From contig CANRYZ010000012.1 of NCBI GenBank assembly GCA_947644365.1, forward strand, positions 1 through 39,025: a stretch of DNA of 39,025 bases, written 5' to 3'. Origin of the DNA: an uncultured Oscillibacter sp. (GTDB lineage Bacteria; Bacillota; Clostridia; Oscillospirales; Oscillospiraceae). The notes beneath the pieces were generated by a model. It worked only from the letters and a program-made list of their open reading frames with translations, made no database searches and had not been told where the DNA came from. Positions 26,052 to 34,437 of the stretch are shown here, piece after piece (position 1 is the first letter of the stretch; each line of letters begins with the position of its first letter). The position numbers and the translations under genes were made by a program.

Positions 26052-27464
26052 GTGACTTTTCAGCAGCTGTGCGCCGCCTCACCGGCCAGCTTTCAGGCTC
26101 TACAGGCCTGCATTGACGTCCACAGCCGCCAGGGCAAGAGCTATGAATTTCAAAACTGCCAGATGCCCGCCGGGTGCACGCCGGAGCGGGTCTCCCTGGG
26201 CTTTCTCCGCCAGGGGGAGGGCTATCTCCTCTATTGGCGGCCCATGGTGACCTACCGGGGGAAAAGCCCGGTGCTGACCGTGCTGTTCGGCCGGAACATC
26301 TGGCGGTTTGACAGCTTTTCATCCCTCTCCGCCCGGCTGCAGTCCCTGCGGCGGGAGGTGGAGCCGGGCGGCGCCCTCTTTCGGGCCCGGCCTCTGCCCC
26401 GGCCCGAGCGCCGCCCGGCCGCCCCGGAGGTCTGGCCGCCCCTCTGCCGCCGCCTGACGGAGGAGCTGGGCAGAGCCGTGCTGGGACAGGCCCACGCCGT
26501 GGAGGCCACGGCCTTCCGGCTGTACACGCACGTGGGCAAGCAGGTGCCGGCCCGCCCCCTCTCCCTGATTTTTTACGGTCCTACCGGCGTGGGAAAGTCG
26601 GAGCTGGGCAAGGCCCTGGCCCCGGCCCTGGAGCGCTGCTGTGAAAAGCGCTATCAGTTCGTCTGGACGGAGCTGAACACCTTCACCCAGCCTCACTCCG
26701 TCCACCGGCTCACCGGCGCGCCGCCGGGATATGTGGGGTATGAGGACCAGCCCATTTTCGAGACGGTGCGCAAAAATCCCCGTACGGTATTCATGTTCGA
26801 CGAGCTGGAAAAGGCCCATCCGGAGGTGCTGAAGGTCTTCATGTCCATTCTGGATGAGGGCCGCTGCACCGCCCACCGGGCAGATGACGGCGGAGAGCGG
26901 GAGCTGGATTTCCGCCAGTGCGTCTTCGTCTTCACCACCAACGCAGACTTGACGGCGGCCGGCGGGCGGCGGCGTCTGGGCTTTTCCGGCGAAGACATCT
27001 CTCCGGAGAAGAGAGAGCCGCAAAAAAAAGCCGCCTCACCAGCAGAGCTGGCGGAGCGGCTTTTTCAGGAAAACGAGGAGGCCCGGCGGGCTATGGTCCG
27101 CCAGGGGGTATTGACTGAGATCGCAGGCCGTTTCAGCGGCCTCATCGGCTTTCAGCAGTTAGACCAGGAGGCCCGGCTGGCCATCACCGCCAAGCAGATC
27201 CGGGCCCTGGGCCGGGAGTACGGGCTGGAGATCACCGCTGTAGCGCCGGAGACCGTTCAATCCCTGGCGCCTAAGGGGGACGCTCTCTCCATGCGCTCTT
27301 CCGTCAGTGTGCTGGAGGGCGTGCTCACTCCGCTCTTCTCACAGACCCCGGCCGGATGGAGGACCTTCTCCCTGGCCGGTGTGCCGGGGCAGCTGCGGCT
27401 GCTGCCAGACCGTCAGGGCAGGGCCAGCTCCTCCACAGAGTTGCTGGCCACATCCAGCCTGTAG
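26052..27464 (+). CDS. AAA+ ATPase with a single ClpB/ClpA D2-like domain
   Basis: 470 residues. Residues ~1-140 form an unrecognised N-terminal domain. Residues ~145-440 are a Clp-type second AAA+ domain: Walker A GPTGVGKS (Lys ~182), pore loop GYVGYE, Walker B VFMFDELEKAH (~247-257), sensor 1 FTTNAD, and an arginine-containing AGRFSGLIGF where ClpB has its arginine finger. There is no Clp N-domain, first AAA domain, ClpB middle coiled coil or ClpP-binding loop that I can see. It should be a hexameric threading ATPase or remodeller; the substrate is unknown. GTG 26052 follows AGGAGG; the longer frame from 25911 starts inside the terminator. Its 3' end overlaps the convergent gene by 52 bases. 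Confidence 0.85.
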   Translation: MTFQQLCAASPASFQALQACIDVHSRQGKSYEFQNCQMPAGCTPERVSLGFLRQGEGYLLYWRPMVTYRGKSPVLTVLFGRNIWRFDSFSSLSARLQSLRREVEPGGALFRARPLPRPERRPAAPEVWPPLCRRLTEELGRAVLGQAHAVEATAFRLYTHVGKQVPARPLSLIFYGPTGVGKSELGKALAPALERCCEKRYQFVWTELNTFTQPHSVHRLTGAPPGYVGYEDQPIFETVRKNPRTVFMFDELEKAHPEVLKVFMSILDEGRCTAHRADDGGERELDFRQCVFVFTTNADLTAAGGRRRLGFSGEDISPEKREPQKKAASPAELAERLFQENEEARRAMVRQGVLTEIAGRFSGLIGFQQLDQEARLAITAKQIRALGREYGLEITAVAPETVQSLAPKGDALSMRSSVSVLEGVLTPLFSQTPAGWRTFSLAGVPGQLRLLPDRQGRASSSTELLATSSL

Positions 27465-28492
27465 AGATGGGTTCCATCCAGAGAGAGGAAATAGTTTCCG
27501 CCGATCTCATTGGTCCCGATCTCACTGTCGATCCGATAGGCATTGATCCGGACGCAGGGGATGTTATCGATCAGCACGGAGCCGTCCTGCATCAGAAGGT
27601 CATAGCCCTCCATAGTGGACCCCTCCAGGCCCAGAACAGCGGGGTTCAAAGACTGCATGTAGTCCATCATCTGCTCCGCGGACAAGCCCATGGGTCCCAT
27701 AGGCGACGCCGGCTCCGGCGGGCTCTTCACCCGGCCGTCCACCAGGTCCGCCGTGACGGTGCAGATCTCCTCCGTCCAAACCATCTGGATGGAGAGGGCT
27801 TTGCCCTCCTCCGGGGCGTTCTTCGCCAGGTGAACGGAGCCCGCCGCCACAGCCAGCTCCTCCGGCTCCTTGATGCGGGTCAGCTCCTCGTCCACCTGAG
27901 AAAACCCCACGTCCTCGGCCGTCAGCAGCGTGGTATAGACGGAGGCCAGCATGCCGGGGCTGCTGAGCCCCTCGTAGCGGTAGATCACCGCCGTGGGCTC
28001 CGCAGGCTCTTCCTTGGCGTCGCCCTCTTCGCCCTCTTCGCCCTCTTCGCCCTCTTCACCCTCTTCGCCGGCGGCGTTCTCTCCGCCGTCAGGGGCTACC
28101 GCGGGTACTTCCGGCTCTTCCAGGTAGACGGTGCTCTCCCCCCACACCGGCAGGGCGTGGACCTCCGTCTCCCCCAACTTGTACATGAGGGGAAGCTCCA
28201 CCGGCTCCGGCGGAGGCGGCTCCTCCGGCTCTTTCTCCCCCAGCTTGGGGCGGATGACGAAAAGGAATACCGCCGCGCCCACCGCCACGACCAGAACAGG
28301 CAGAAGAAGCATCAACAGCTTCTTCTTTTTGCTCCTCTTACCAGTTTCAACGACGCCCTCCTCCAGATTTTCCAGCTCCGGAGCGGCGCCTTTTTTGCCC
28401 TTTTTCGGCTTTTTAGCCTTCTTTTCCTTCTTAGGCTTCGGCGCTTTTTCTTTTTTGGGCTTTGGCGCCTTTTCCTTCTTTTCGCGTTTCAA
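27413..28492 (-). CDS. Lysine-rich single-pass membrane protein of unknown function
   Basis: 359 residues; not recognised. Residues 1-60 are cytoplasmic-type and very basic, with tandem KKEKAPKP units. A transmembrane helix follows (LLMLLLPVLVVAVGAAVFLF, ~60-80), then a Pro/Glu linker (EPEEPPPPEP), a GEE tandem tract (~145-160), and a ~200-residue extracytoplasmic domain ending LSLDGTHLYRLDVASNSVEE. A TTG start at 28492 with GGAG 10 bases upstream fits. It lies 74 bases after the FtsA-like gene on the same strand, so the two are probably co-transcribed. The basic tail could bind nucleic acid, acidic polymer or an acidic partner; that is inference. Its 3' end overlaps the AAA+ gene. Confidence 0.8.
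   Translation of the reverse strand: MKREKKEKAPKPKKEKAPKPKKEKKAKKPKKGKKGAAPELENLEEGVVETGKRSKKKKLLMLLLPVLVVAVGAAVFLFVIRPKLGEKEPEEPPPPEPVELPLMYKLGETEVHALPVWGESTVYLEEPEVPAVAPDGGENAAGEEGEEGEEGEEGEEGDAKEEPAEPTAVIYRYEGLSSPGMLASVYTTLLTAEDVGFSQVDEELTRIKEPEELAVAAGSVHLAKNAPEEGKALSIQMVWTEEICTVTADLVDGRVKSPPEPASPMGPMGLSAEQMMDYMQSLNPAVLGLEGSTMEGYDLLMQDGSVLIDNIPCVRINAYRIDSEIGTNEIGGNYFLSLDGTHLYRLDVASNSVEELALP
28022..28066. repeat. Five tandem 9-base units in coding sequence
   Basis: GCCCTCTTC occurs four times and ACCCTCTTC once, in uninterrupted tandem. On the minus strand each unit encodes Glu-Glu-Gly, so copy-number change would keep the frame. Confidence 0.9.
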
Positions 28493-28566
28493 CTATCTCA
28501 CACTCCAAATTCCAGAGGCATCGCCCTAACGCCCCAGAGGGCCGGCCCCGCCTCGGTCATTGCCGG

Positions 28567-30525
28567 TCAATCGCACCGAATGGTAACCACATCTCCGCTT
28601 CGCACCGACTGGCTGAACCCGCTCTCCCGGCCGTTTACCGTCATGCGCACAGGGCCCTCCAGGTGGTCAAAGTCCAGCCCGGACCGCTCCAGCAGGTCCA
28701 TCAGGTAATAGGGCTGGCCGCTGTCCTTCTCCGGCAGGATCAGGGGCGCTCCATTTAATATCAGGTGCACTCCTCTGGCCGGCTCCGTCGGTTTGGGCGG
28801 AATGGGAGCCGGCGCTGCCGTCTCCGCGGCAGGCGGCGCAGGGGGCGGCGTCTGCGGAGCGGCGGCGGGCGGCGTCAGGGGCGGCGCCGCAGAAGGCTGC
28901 GAAGCCGTCTCCGTCTCCCGCGGCCGTGCCGCCGGGGACGCACCCCGGTCCAGGGTCAGCACCACGTCCCCGCTGCACAGGGGCGTATCCAGGGGCACAT
29001 CCCGGTTGTTCACCAGCGCCCGGCCGGAGAAGTCCTCTCCCAGGAGCTGGCTCAGAGTCCGGGCGGCGTCCGCTCCGGAGCGGGCGGGCGTGAAGGCGAT
29101 ATGATCCCCTGCGTTGACGATGGTCGTGAGGGCCGCCTCCTCCCCGTTAATCATCAAAATGGCGGGCACGGCGGGTTCTCCCCGCAGGTGGGTCCGCCGG
29201 CCATCCACTGTCACCGTCAGATTTTTCCCGGTTCTGCCCAGCATGTCGGCGTAGGTATAGCCGTTCATCAGCAGAATGTCCCGCAGGGTCAGGCTGCCGC
29301 TGCGAAACAGCTTGGCCTTCTCCCCGTTGAGCGTAACCACATAGCTGTCGTTCAGCAGGCCTAATCCGGCAGAGACCGCGATGCCCAGAGGGGTGGCATA
29401 CTCCGGATTCTCCAGATTCAACCCGTCGGCAAAGGCGCTTTTGGCGTAGTTATTCCCGGCAGTCGCCACCCGGCGTTCGTCCATTCCCAGGCACTTGGCC
29501 ACCCGCTCCCGCAGTCCGTCCAGCTTACTGCCGCCGCCGGCCAGGAACAGGGCGGAGGGCGCCACGGTATTCACCTCCGTGACCCGCTGGGCAATGGCCT
29601 CCGCCAAACGCCCCAAGGGCTCCTCAATGGCGGCCCGGACCTCCTGGCAGGGCGTGGTGTTCTCCATTCCCAGGATATCCGTATAGGTCAGGTCCTCGCC
29701 GGTGTGCAGGGCCCGCTTCATCTCCTCGGCGGTCTGGAAGTCCACCAAAAAGGCCCGCATCAGCGCCTCTGTGATCTCGTCTCCCGCGATGGTAGCCATG
29801 GTATAGCCCACCACGCTGCCGTCCCGGCAGACGGCAATATCCGTGGTGCCCGCGCCGATGTCCACCAGGGCCAGGTTCAGCAGCCGCAGCTCCGCCGGAA
29901 TCGCGGCGTTCATGGCGGCAATGGGCTCCAGCGTCAGGCTGGCCACCTGGAGGCCCGCGGCCCGCATGGCGGCGTACAGGCTCTCTACCACCTCGCCGGG
30001 CAGGAAGGTGGCCACCACCTCCGCCTCCGCCCGCTGGCCGTTGTGGTTCAGCAGCGTCGCCAGCGGGTAGTTATCCAGGCGGTACTGGGCCACGGTGTAG
30101 CCCACCATGAAGAACTGCCGCCGGGTCTCCTCCTCCATCTGCAGGGCTTCCTCCGCGGCGGAGAGGGCGCCGGCCTCCAGCCGGCTGATCTGCTCGGCGG
30201 AGATGGACTGCTTCTGCGGCAGGTCCATGACAAAGCTGCCGCTCTGGGTCCGCAGGGCCCGCCCTGCGGCCGCCACGGAGACCCGCTCCAGGCGCACGCC
30301 CAAACGGCCCTCCAGCCGGTCCGTCACCGTCCGGGCCAGAGCGGCCACCTGCTGGATGTTGTCGATCTGACCGTCCAGCATGGCGCGGCTGCCATGCTCC
30401 GCCATCTCGACGTCCAGCACCTTGAGGCGGCCGCCCACAGGCCGGCCCACAACGCCGACAATGCTGCGCGTGCCAATGTCCAGGGCAAAGATCATATCCT
30501 GCTCCTGCGCTTTGTATTCCGCCAT
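28567..30525 (-). CDS. FtsA-like actin-family protein with long C-terminal extension
   Basis: 652 residues. Residues ~8-385 carry the actin-type ATPase fold of FtsA/PilM: phosphate-1 FALDIGTRSIVGVV, phosphate-2 LALVDIGAGTTDIAVC, and adenosine motif LFLAGGGSKLDGL. Then ~390-525 resemble beta-grasp domains (VTVDGRRTHLRG, ILMINGEEAAL...GDHIAF, GDVVLTL). A Pro/Ala linker (~535-580) leads to a final ThiS-like stretch (VHLILNGAPLILPEK...RSGDVVTIRCD). True FtsA ends in a membrane-binding amphipathic helix, which I do not see; the downstream membrane protein might supply the anchor. AAGGAG precedes the ATG by 10 bases. Relatives are called FtsA-domain proteins in Clostridia. A role in organising surface or motility structures is guesswork. 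Confidence 0.82.
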   Translation of the reverse strand: MAEYKAQEQDMIFALDIGTRSIVGVVGRPVGGRLKVLDVEMAEHGSRAMLDGQIDNIQQVAALARTVTDRLEGRLGVRLERVSVAAAGRALRTQSGSFVMDLPQKQSISAEQISRLEAGALSAAEEALQMEEETRRQFFMVGYTVAQYRLDNYPLATLLNHNGQRAEAEVVATFLPGEVVESLYAAMRAAGLQVASLTLEPIAAMNAAIPAELRLLNLALVDIGAGTTDIAVCRDGSVVGYTMATIAGDEITEALMRAFLVDFQTAEEMKRALHTGEDLTYTDILGMENTTPCQEVRAAIEEPLGRLAEAIAQRVTEVNTVAPSALFLAGGGSKLDGLRERVAKCLGMDERRVATAGNNYAKSAFADGLNLENPEYATPLGIAVSAGLGLLNDSYVVTLNGEKAKLFRSGSLTLRDILLMNGYTYADMLGRTGKNLTVTVDGRRTHLRGEPAVPAILMINGEEAALTTIVNAGDHIAFTPARSGADAARTLSQLLGEDFSGRALVNNRDVPLDTPLCSGDVVLTLDRGASPAARPRETETASQPSAAPPLTPPAAAPQTPPPAPPAAETAAPAPIPPKPTEPARGVHLILNGAPLILPEKDSGQPYYLMDLLERSGLDFDHLEGPVRMTVNGRESGFSQSVRSGDVVTIRCD

Positions 30526-30582
30526 ATAGCCGACGCTCCTTTTTGTTGTATGATATGTGCTCCCGGCCCCATGCGCGGCGCG

Positions 30583-30626
30583 GGAAAAACATTGCCAGAG
30601 GGCGGCTGCAAACCGCCCTCTGGCAA
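30583..30626 (-). terminator. Rho-independent terminator after the chemoreceptor gene
   Basis: A perfect 14-bp stem (30592-30605 with 30613-30626), loop of 7, is followed on the minus strand by TGTTTTTC. It lies about 85 bases past the chemoreceptor stop and isolates it from the FtsA-like gene. Confidence 0.9.
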
Positions 30627-30710
30627 CCGCGGCAGGGTCACTCTACCGGCGCGGAACTCTGTTCACCGCCATAGCGGCGGCCGCATCCTTGAATGGTCGT
30701 CAGCCGCGGA

Positions 30711-32501
30711 TCAATACTTGCTGAAGGGGCTGGCGCCGCTGTAGCTGCTGCCGGCATCCACCGCCGTATCCTCCGCGGCGGAGTAGTCGGGCGTGTAGCT
30801 GGGCTGCGCCGCGGCATAGCTGCCGGCGTCGCCGGTGTTGCGCAGCTTGAACTTGGCCATCAGGGTCTTCATCAAAGAGGCCTGGCTGCTGAGCTCCTCA
30901 CTGGCGGCGGCGGACTGCTCACTGGTAGCGGAGTTGGTCTGCACCACGGCGGAGATCTGGTCGATGCCCTCAGTCACCTGGGCGATGGACTCAGACTCCT
31001 CCTCTACGGCCTTAGTGATGTCCTGAATGGCCTCCATAGAGAGCTTCGTGGCCTCCACGGTCTTGTTCAGGGACTCGGAGACCTGCTTGACAATGTCGCC
31101 GCCCTCCTGGACGGAGGTAATGGAGTTGTCGATCAGGTCCTTGGTGGCCTTGGCGGCCTGGTCGGACTTGGTGGCAAGGTTCCGCACCTCGTCGGCCACT
31201 ACGGCGAAGCCCTTGCCGGCACTGCCGGCCCGGGCGGCCTCCACGGCGGCGTTCAGGGCCAGAATATTGGTCTGGAAGGCAATGTTCTCAATGGTGGCGA
31301 TAATCTTGCTGATCTCGGTGGAGGACTCGGAGATCTTCTCCATGGCCTTCACCATCTGATCCATGTACTCGGCGCTCTCCCGCACCCGCAGGTCGGAGTT
31401 CTTGGAGTGCTCCATGGCCTCCTCGCTGCGCTTGGCGTTGGCCTGGGCATTGGTGGAGATGTCGGCGATGGTGGCGGACAGCTCCTCCACGGCGCTGGCC
31501 TGCTCGGTGGCGCCCTGCGCCAGGGCCTGGGCGCCGGTGGAGACCTGCTCGGCGCCGGAGGAGACCTGCTCGGCGCTGAGGTCGATCTGGGCCAGCGTGT
31601 CGCTGAGATTGCGGTTGATGGCGCGGACGGACTTCAAAATAGCGCTCAGGTCGCCCACATACAGGTAATCGCCCTTGGTACGAACGTCAAAGTTGCCCCT
31701 GCCCATCTCTTCCAGCAGGCGGCAGGTGTCGGCAATGGCCTCATCAAGGACGCTTTGGCTGGTCCGCAGCGCCTGGCACATCTCGCCCAGCTCACTCTTG
31801 CTCTCATAGTCCACGGGGACGCTCAGATTGCCCTCGCTGAAGCCCACCAGGGCCTTGCGCACCTGCTCGGCGGGGATCACAATGCTCTTGATGATAATCA
31901 GGGCCATACGGATGACGATCAGGGTGGCGATGACCATAGCCACGACGATGGCGATCATGGCGATATTGGAGATGGTGGACTGACGCTTGATGATGTTCGC
32001 CTGCTCGTCCTGGAGCTTGGCGGCCAAGGCGTCGCCGGCGGCGGCGGCCTGGTTCAGCGCGGGGGTGCAGGTCTCCACGATCATCTCGGCGGCCTTCTGC
32101 TGGTTGGTGCGGACCGTCTGGCCGATGGTGGCGGCCTCCGTCTCCCAGCTGCGCACCAGGTTAACGAAGCTGTCCAGCTCAGTCTTGTCCTCCAGGGGAT
32201 ACAGGCTGATCAGCTGGCTCAGCTCACTCTCCAGCGTGCTGATCTGGCTGTTGGCGGTGTCAATGCTGGACATATTGCCGGACAGCACCGCGTCACGCAG
32301 GTTGCGGGCAGCCCGGTTGTACTCGATGCGGCAGCTGGAAACCAGCTCGTTGGACTCCACATACCGGTCCAGAATGTCGGTATACTGGCCCTTCTGCACG
32401 CTCATCAGAATCAGCGACACGATGATGATGATTGCGGAGACAACGATGGTGATTCCGTAACCCAGGATCAGGCTCTTCCTGATCTTCATGTTCTTGATCA
32501 T
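30711..32501 (-). CDS. Methyl-accepting chemotaxis protein
   Basis: 596 residues. A transmembrane helix at ~10-33, a ~150-residue helical sensor domain (four-helix-bundle type), a second helix at ~188-215, a HAMP region, then the cytoplasmic coiled coil. The signalling tip is complete ([20 protein letters not shown], then [15 protein letters not shown]), so it should couple to CheA/CheW. The C-terminus is Ser/Tyr/Ala-rich and has no NWETF-type CheR tether. GAGGAGG precedes the ATG. A sigma-28-like GCCGATTA sits about 50 bases upstream. It follows the ABC ATPase gene on the same strand. The ligand is unknown. Confidence 0.95.
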   Translation of the reverse strand: MIKNMKIRKSLILGYGITIVVSAIIIIVSLILMSVQKGQYTDILDRYVESNELVSSCRIEYNRAARNLRDAVLSGNMSSIDTANSQISTLESELSQLISLYPLEDKTELDSFVNLVRSWETEAATIGQTVRTNQQKAAEMIVETCTPALNQAAAAGDALAAKLQDEQANIIKRQSTISNIAMIAIVVAMVIATLIVIRMALIIIKSIVIPAEQVRKALVGFSEGNLSVPVDYESKSELGEMCQALRTSQSVLDEAIADTCRLLEEMGRGNFDVRTKGDYLYVGDLSAILKSVRAINRNLSDTLAQIDLSAEQVSSGAEQVSTGAQALAQGATEQASAVEELSATIADISTNAQANAKRSEEAMEHSKNSDLRVRESAEYMDQMVKAMEKISESSTEISKIIATIENIAFQTNILALNAAVEAARAGSAGKGFAVVADEVRNLATKSDQAAKATKDLIDNSITSVQEGGDIVKQVSESLNKTVEATKLSMEAIQDITKAVEEESESIAQVTEGIDQISAVVQTNSATSEQSAAASEELSSQASLMKTLMAKFKLRNTGDAGSYAAAQPSYTPDYSAAEDTAVDAGSSYSGASPFSKY

Positions 32502-32549
32502 TTGCGATCTCCTCCTCAGTTTTCATATATCCCAGAAATTTTTATATTC

Positions 32550-32557
32550 TAATCGGC
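32550..32557 (-). promoter_or_regulatory. Possible sigma-D -10 element for the chemoreceptor gene
   Basis: GCCGATTA on the minus strand differs from the sigma-28 -10 GCCGATAA by one base and is well placed before the chemoreceptor start, but no TAAA-like -35 is found at the right distance. Confidence 0.3.
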
Positions 32558-32566
32558 TCCGCGGCG

Positions 32567-33295
32567 TTACACCACGTCTCCGTATCTTCCCCGTTCCACA
32601 TCGCCGAAGATATGTCCGTCCACCAGAGTGATGACCCGGCGGCGCATGATGTTGACATACTTGCTGGCGTGGGTCGCCATAATGACGGTGGTCCCTCTCC
32701 GGTTGACCTCGTTGAGCAGAATAATCATGTCCCAGATGTTGTCGTCGTCCAAATTGGCCGTGATCTCGTCCAGCACCAGGATCGGCGGGCTGTTGATCAT
32801 GGCCCGGGCCAGCTCCACCCGGCGGCACTCGCCGATGGACAGCTCTCCGGGGTACTTGTTCTCCGCTCCCCGCATGCCCACCAGGCCCAGCACCTTCCGG
32901 ATCCGCTCGTCCACGTGCTTCGCGCTCTCAAACCTGCGCCTGCCGATCATGGCGGCCATCCGCAGATTCTCCTCCACCGTGATCCTCCGGGCCAGCGTCT
33001 GTTCCTGGCACACCTTGCCGAACAGCAGGGCCGTCTGGTTGCTCCAGGGGAGCAGCCGCGCCAGGTCCTTCCCGTTCAGGGAGACCGTCCCCCTGTCCGG
33101 CTTCAGCTTGCCGGAGATCAGGTCCAGCAGCGTGCTCTTTCCCGCTCCGCTGCTGCCCACCAGGAAGACAAATTCCCCCTGCTCCACCGTGAGATCCACG
33201 TCCTCCACGCCGACCTCCACACGGTTGGTACCCCGGCGGTGCTTCTTTTGTACCTTATAATATTTTGTCACCTTTTCCAGTGTGATGGTGGGCAT
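32567..33295 (-). CDS. FtsE-like ABC transporter ATPase without adjacent permease
   Basis: 242 residues. An ABC ATP-binding protein most like FtsE/LolD: Walker A GSSGAGKS, Q-loop region CQEQTLARRITVEENL, signature LSIGECRRVELARAM (Gly replaced by Ile in LSGGE, and one residue shorter than the usual FtsE form), Walker B PPILVLDEITANLD, H-loop MATHASKYV. The Q-loop region is preceded by four extra residues (GKVC). In the FtsEX system the ATPase works with the membrane protein FtsX to activate wall hydrolases; no FtsX is encoded nearby. AGGAG precedes the ATG. It is divergent from the C39 peptidase gene and followed by the chemoreceptor. Confidence 0.88.
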   Translation of the reverse strand: MPTITLEKVTKYYKVQKKHRRGTNRVEVGVEDVDLTVEQGEFVFLVGSSGAGKSTLLDLISGKLKPDRGTVSLNGKDLARLLPWSNQTALLFGKVCQEQTLARRITVEENLRMAAMIGRRRFESAKHVDERIRKVLGLVGMRGAENKYPGELSIGECRRVELARAMINSPPILVLDEITANLDDDNIWDMIILLNEVNRRGTTVIMATHASKYVNIMRRRVITLVDGHIFGDVERGRYGDVV

Positions 33296-33340
33296 AGACC
33301 GCGCTCCTGTCCCTCAGTGATCGCGAAGAGAGCTTCCCTC

Positions 33341-33370
33341 TTGAAATGCGGCGTACTCTTTTGATATAAT
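33341..33370 (+). promoter_or_regulatory. Sigma-A promoter of the C39 peptidase gene
   Basis: TTGAAA (33341-33346), 18 bases, TATAAT (33365-33370), 57 bases before the GTG start. It shares its -10 region with a minus-strand promoter. Confidence 0.75.
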
Positions 33371-33395
33371 ACCATTGTTAGTGGGTATCATGCAA
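33366..33395 (-). promoter_or_regulatory. Sigma-A promoter of the FtsE-like gene
   Basis: On the minus strand TTGCAT (33395-33390), 18 bases, TATTAT (33371-33366), about 70 bases before the ABC start codon. Its -10 overlaps that of the plus-strand promoter. Confidence 0.6.
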
Positions 33396-33426
33396 GAGTT
33401 ATCTCGGATTTTTTGGTGGTGAGAAC

Positions 33427-34383
33427 GTGAAAAAAGCAGTTTCCTCCAGACGGACCAGGCGGAACCTCCTGTGCGTCGCCCTGCTGGCCGTCCTCTGCGT
33501 CGGCGCTGTGGAGCTGGCGGCCTGTTCTTTTTTCGCTCCCACCGTCTATGAGCAGATCACCGCTCCCGCCCGGCGGGGCGCGCAGGCGGCGTCTCAATTC
33601 TGCGGCCGCGCGGCAGCCGCCGCCGCTCAGGCCTCCGAGGAGGCCCACCGGCTGGTCTCCCGCCGCGTCGCGGCGGCCGGGGTCCAGGCCTCTGTCCTCT
33701 GGTCCCGCCTCACGGCCCCCAAGGCGGAGCCGCTGCCGGAGGAGGACATTCAGGTGGCGGACGATCCGGCGCTCACCGGCGGCGGTCCTGCCGCCGACCC
33801 TGCCATCACGGAGTTAAATGTAATCAACGGCCAGGAAATCCTGACCGGCGGAACCATGCCTATTGTCTATTTCAACCAGGGCAGTGAAACCTGGGCGGAG
33901 CAGCCCTATGGCAGCGACAACATCGGCCGCTACGGCTGCGGCCCCACGGCCATGGCCATGGTGGCCGCCAGCATGACCGGAGCGGAGACCGATCCGCTCC
34001 AGATGGCCCAGCTGGCGGTGTCCCTGGGACACTGGGCCAAGCGGGGGGGCTCTTACCTCTCCGTGGTGGAGGGGCTGGCCGCCGAGGCCGGGCTCACCGC
34101 CGTCTCCCTTCGGGAGCGGACGCCGGACGCCCTGATGCAGCCCCTTCTGGGCGGCGATCTCGTAGTGGCCCTCATGGGCCCCGGCCACTTCACCAAAAGC
34201 GGCCACTTCATCGTTCTGCGGGGAGCGACCCTCAGCGGAAAGATCCTGGTGGCGGACCCCAACAGCCCGGAGCGGAGCCTCATGGAGTGGGAGCCGGAGC
34301 TGATCCTGGAGGAGCTCTCCCGCAGCACCTCTGACGGCGCGCCCCTTTGGATCATCTCTCAGCCCCCGGCTGATAACAGCTGA
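33427..34383 (+). CDS. C39-like cysteine peptidase, probable lipoprotein
   Basis: 318 residues. A basic N-terminus (KK..RR..RR) and hydrophobic core end in a lipobox LAAC (Cys33), so it is probably a lipoprotein outside the membrane; a plain membrane anchor is the alternative. An Ala-rich helical linker (~50-100) leads to a C39_2-type peptidase domain with catalytic Cys171 in YGCGPTAMAM, His260 in GHFIVLRG and an Asp in VADPNSPE. It may cleave peptides or secreted proteins at the surface; no ABC exporter fusion is present. The GTG start is preceded by GGTGGTGAG, a fair SD. Divergent from the FtsE-like ATPase gene. Confidence 0.83.
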   Translation: MKKAVSSRRTRRNLLCVALLAVLCVGAVELAACSFFAPTVYEQITAPARRGAQAASQFCGRAAAAAAQASEEAHRLVSRRVAAAGVQASVLWSRLTAPKAEPLPEEDIQVADDPALTGGGPAADPAITELNVINGQEILTGGTMPIVYFNQGSETWAEQPYGSDNIGRYGCGPTAMAMVAASMTGAETDPLQMAQLAVSLGHWAKRGGSYLSVVEGLAAEAGLTAVSLRERTPDALMQPLLGGDLVVALMGPGHFTKSGHFIVLRGATLSGKILVADPNSPERSLMEWEPELILEELSRSTSDGAPLWIISQPPADNS

Positions 34384-34400
34384 AAGAGACAAACCGTCAA

Positions 34401-34433
34401 GCAGAGGCCGGCCCGGCTTGGGCCGGCCTCTGC
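34401..34433. terminator. Bidirectional hairpin between convergent genes
   Basis: A perfect 14-bp GC stem (34401-34414 with 34420-34433), loop GGCTT, lies between the C39 gene and the fliT-like gene. T tracts on both sides are weak. Confidence 0.7.
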
Positions 34434-34437
34434 CTCT

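Noticed and set aside
28022..28066. Tandem repeat as a CRISPR array
   Set aside because: Units are 9 bases with no spacers and encode a Gly-Glu-Glu tract.
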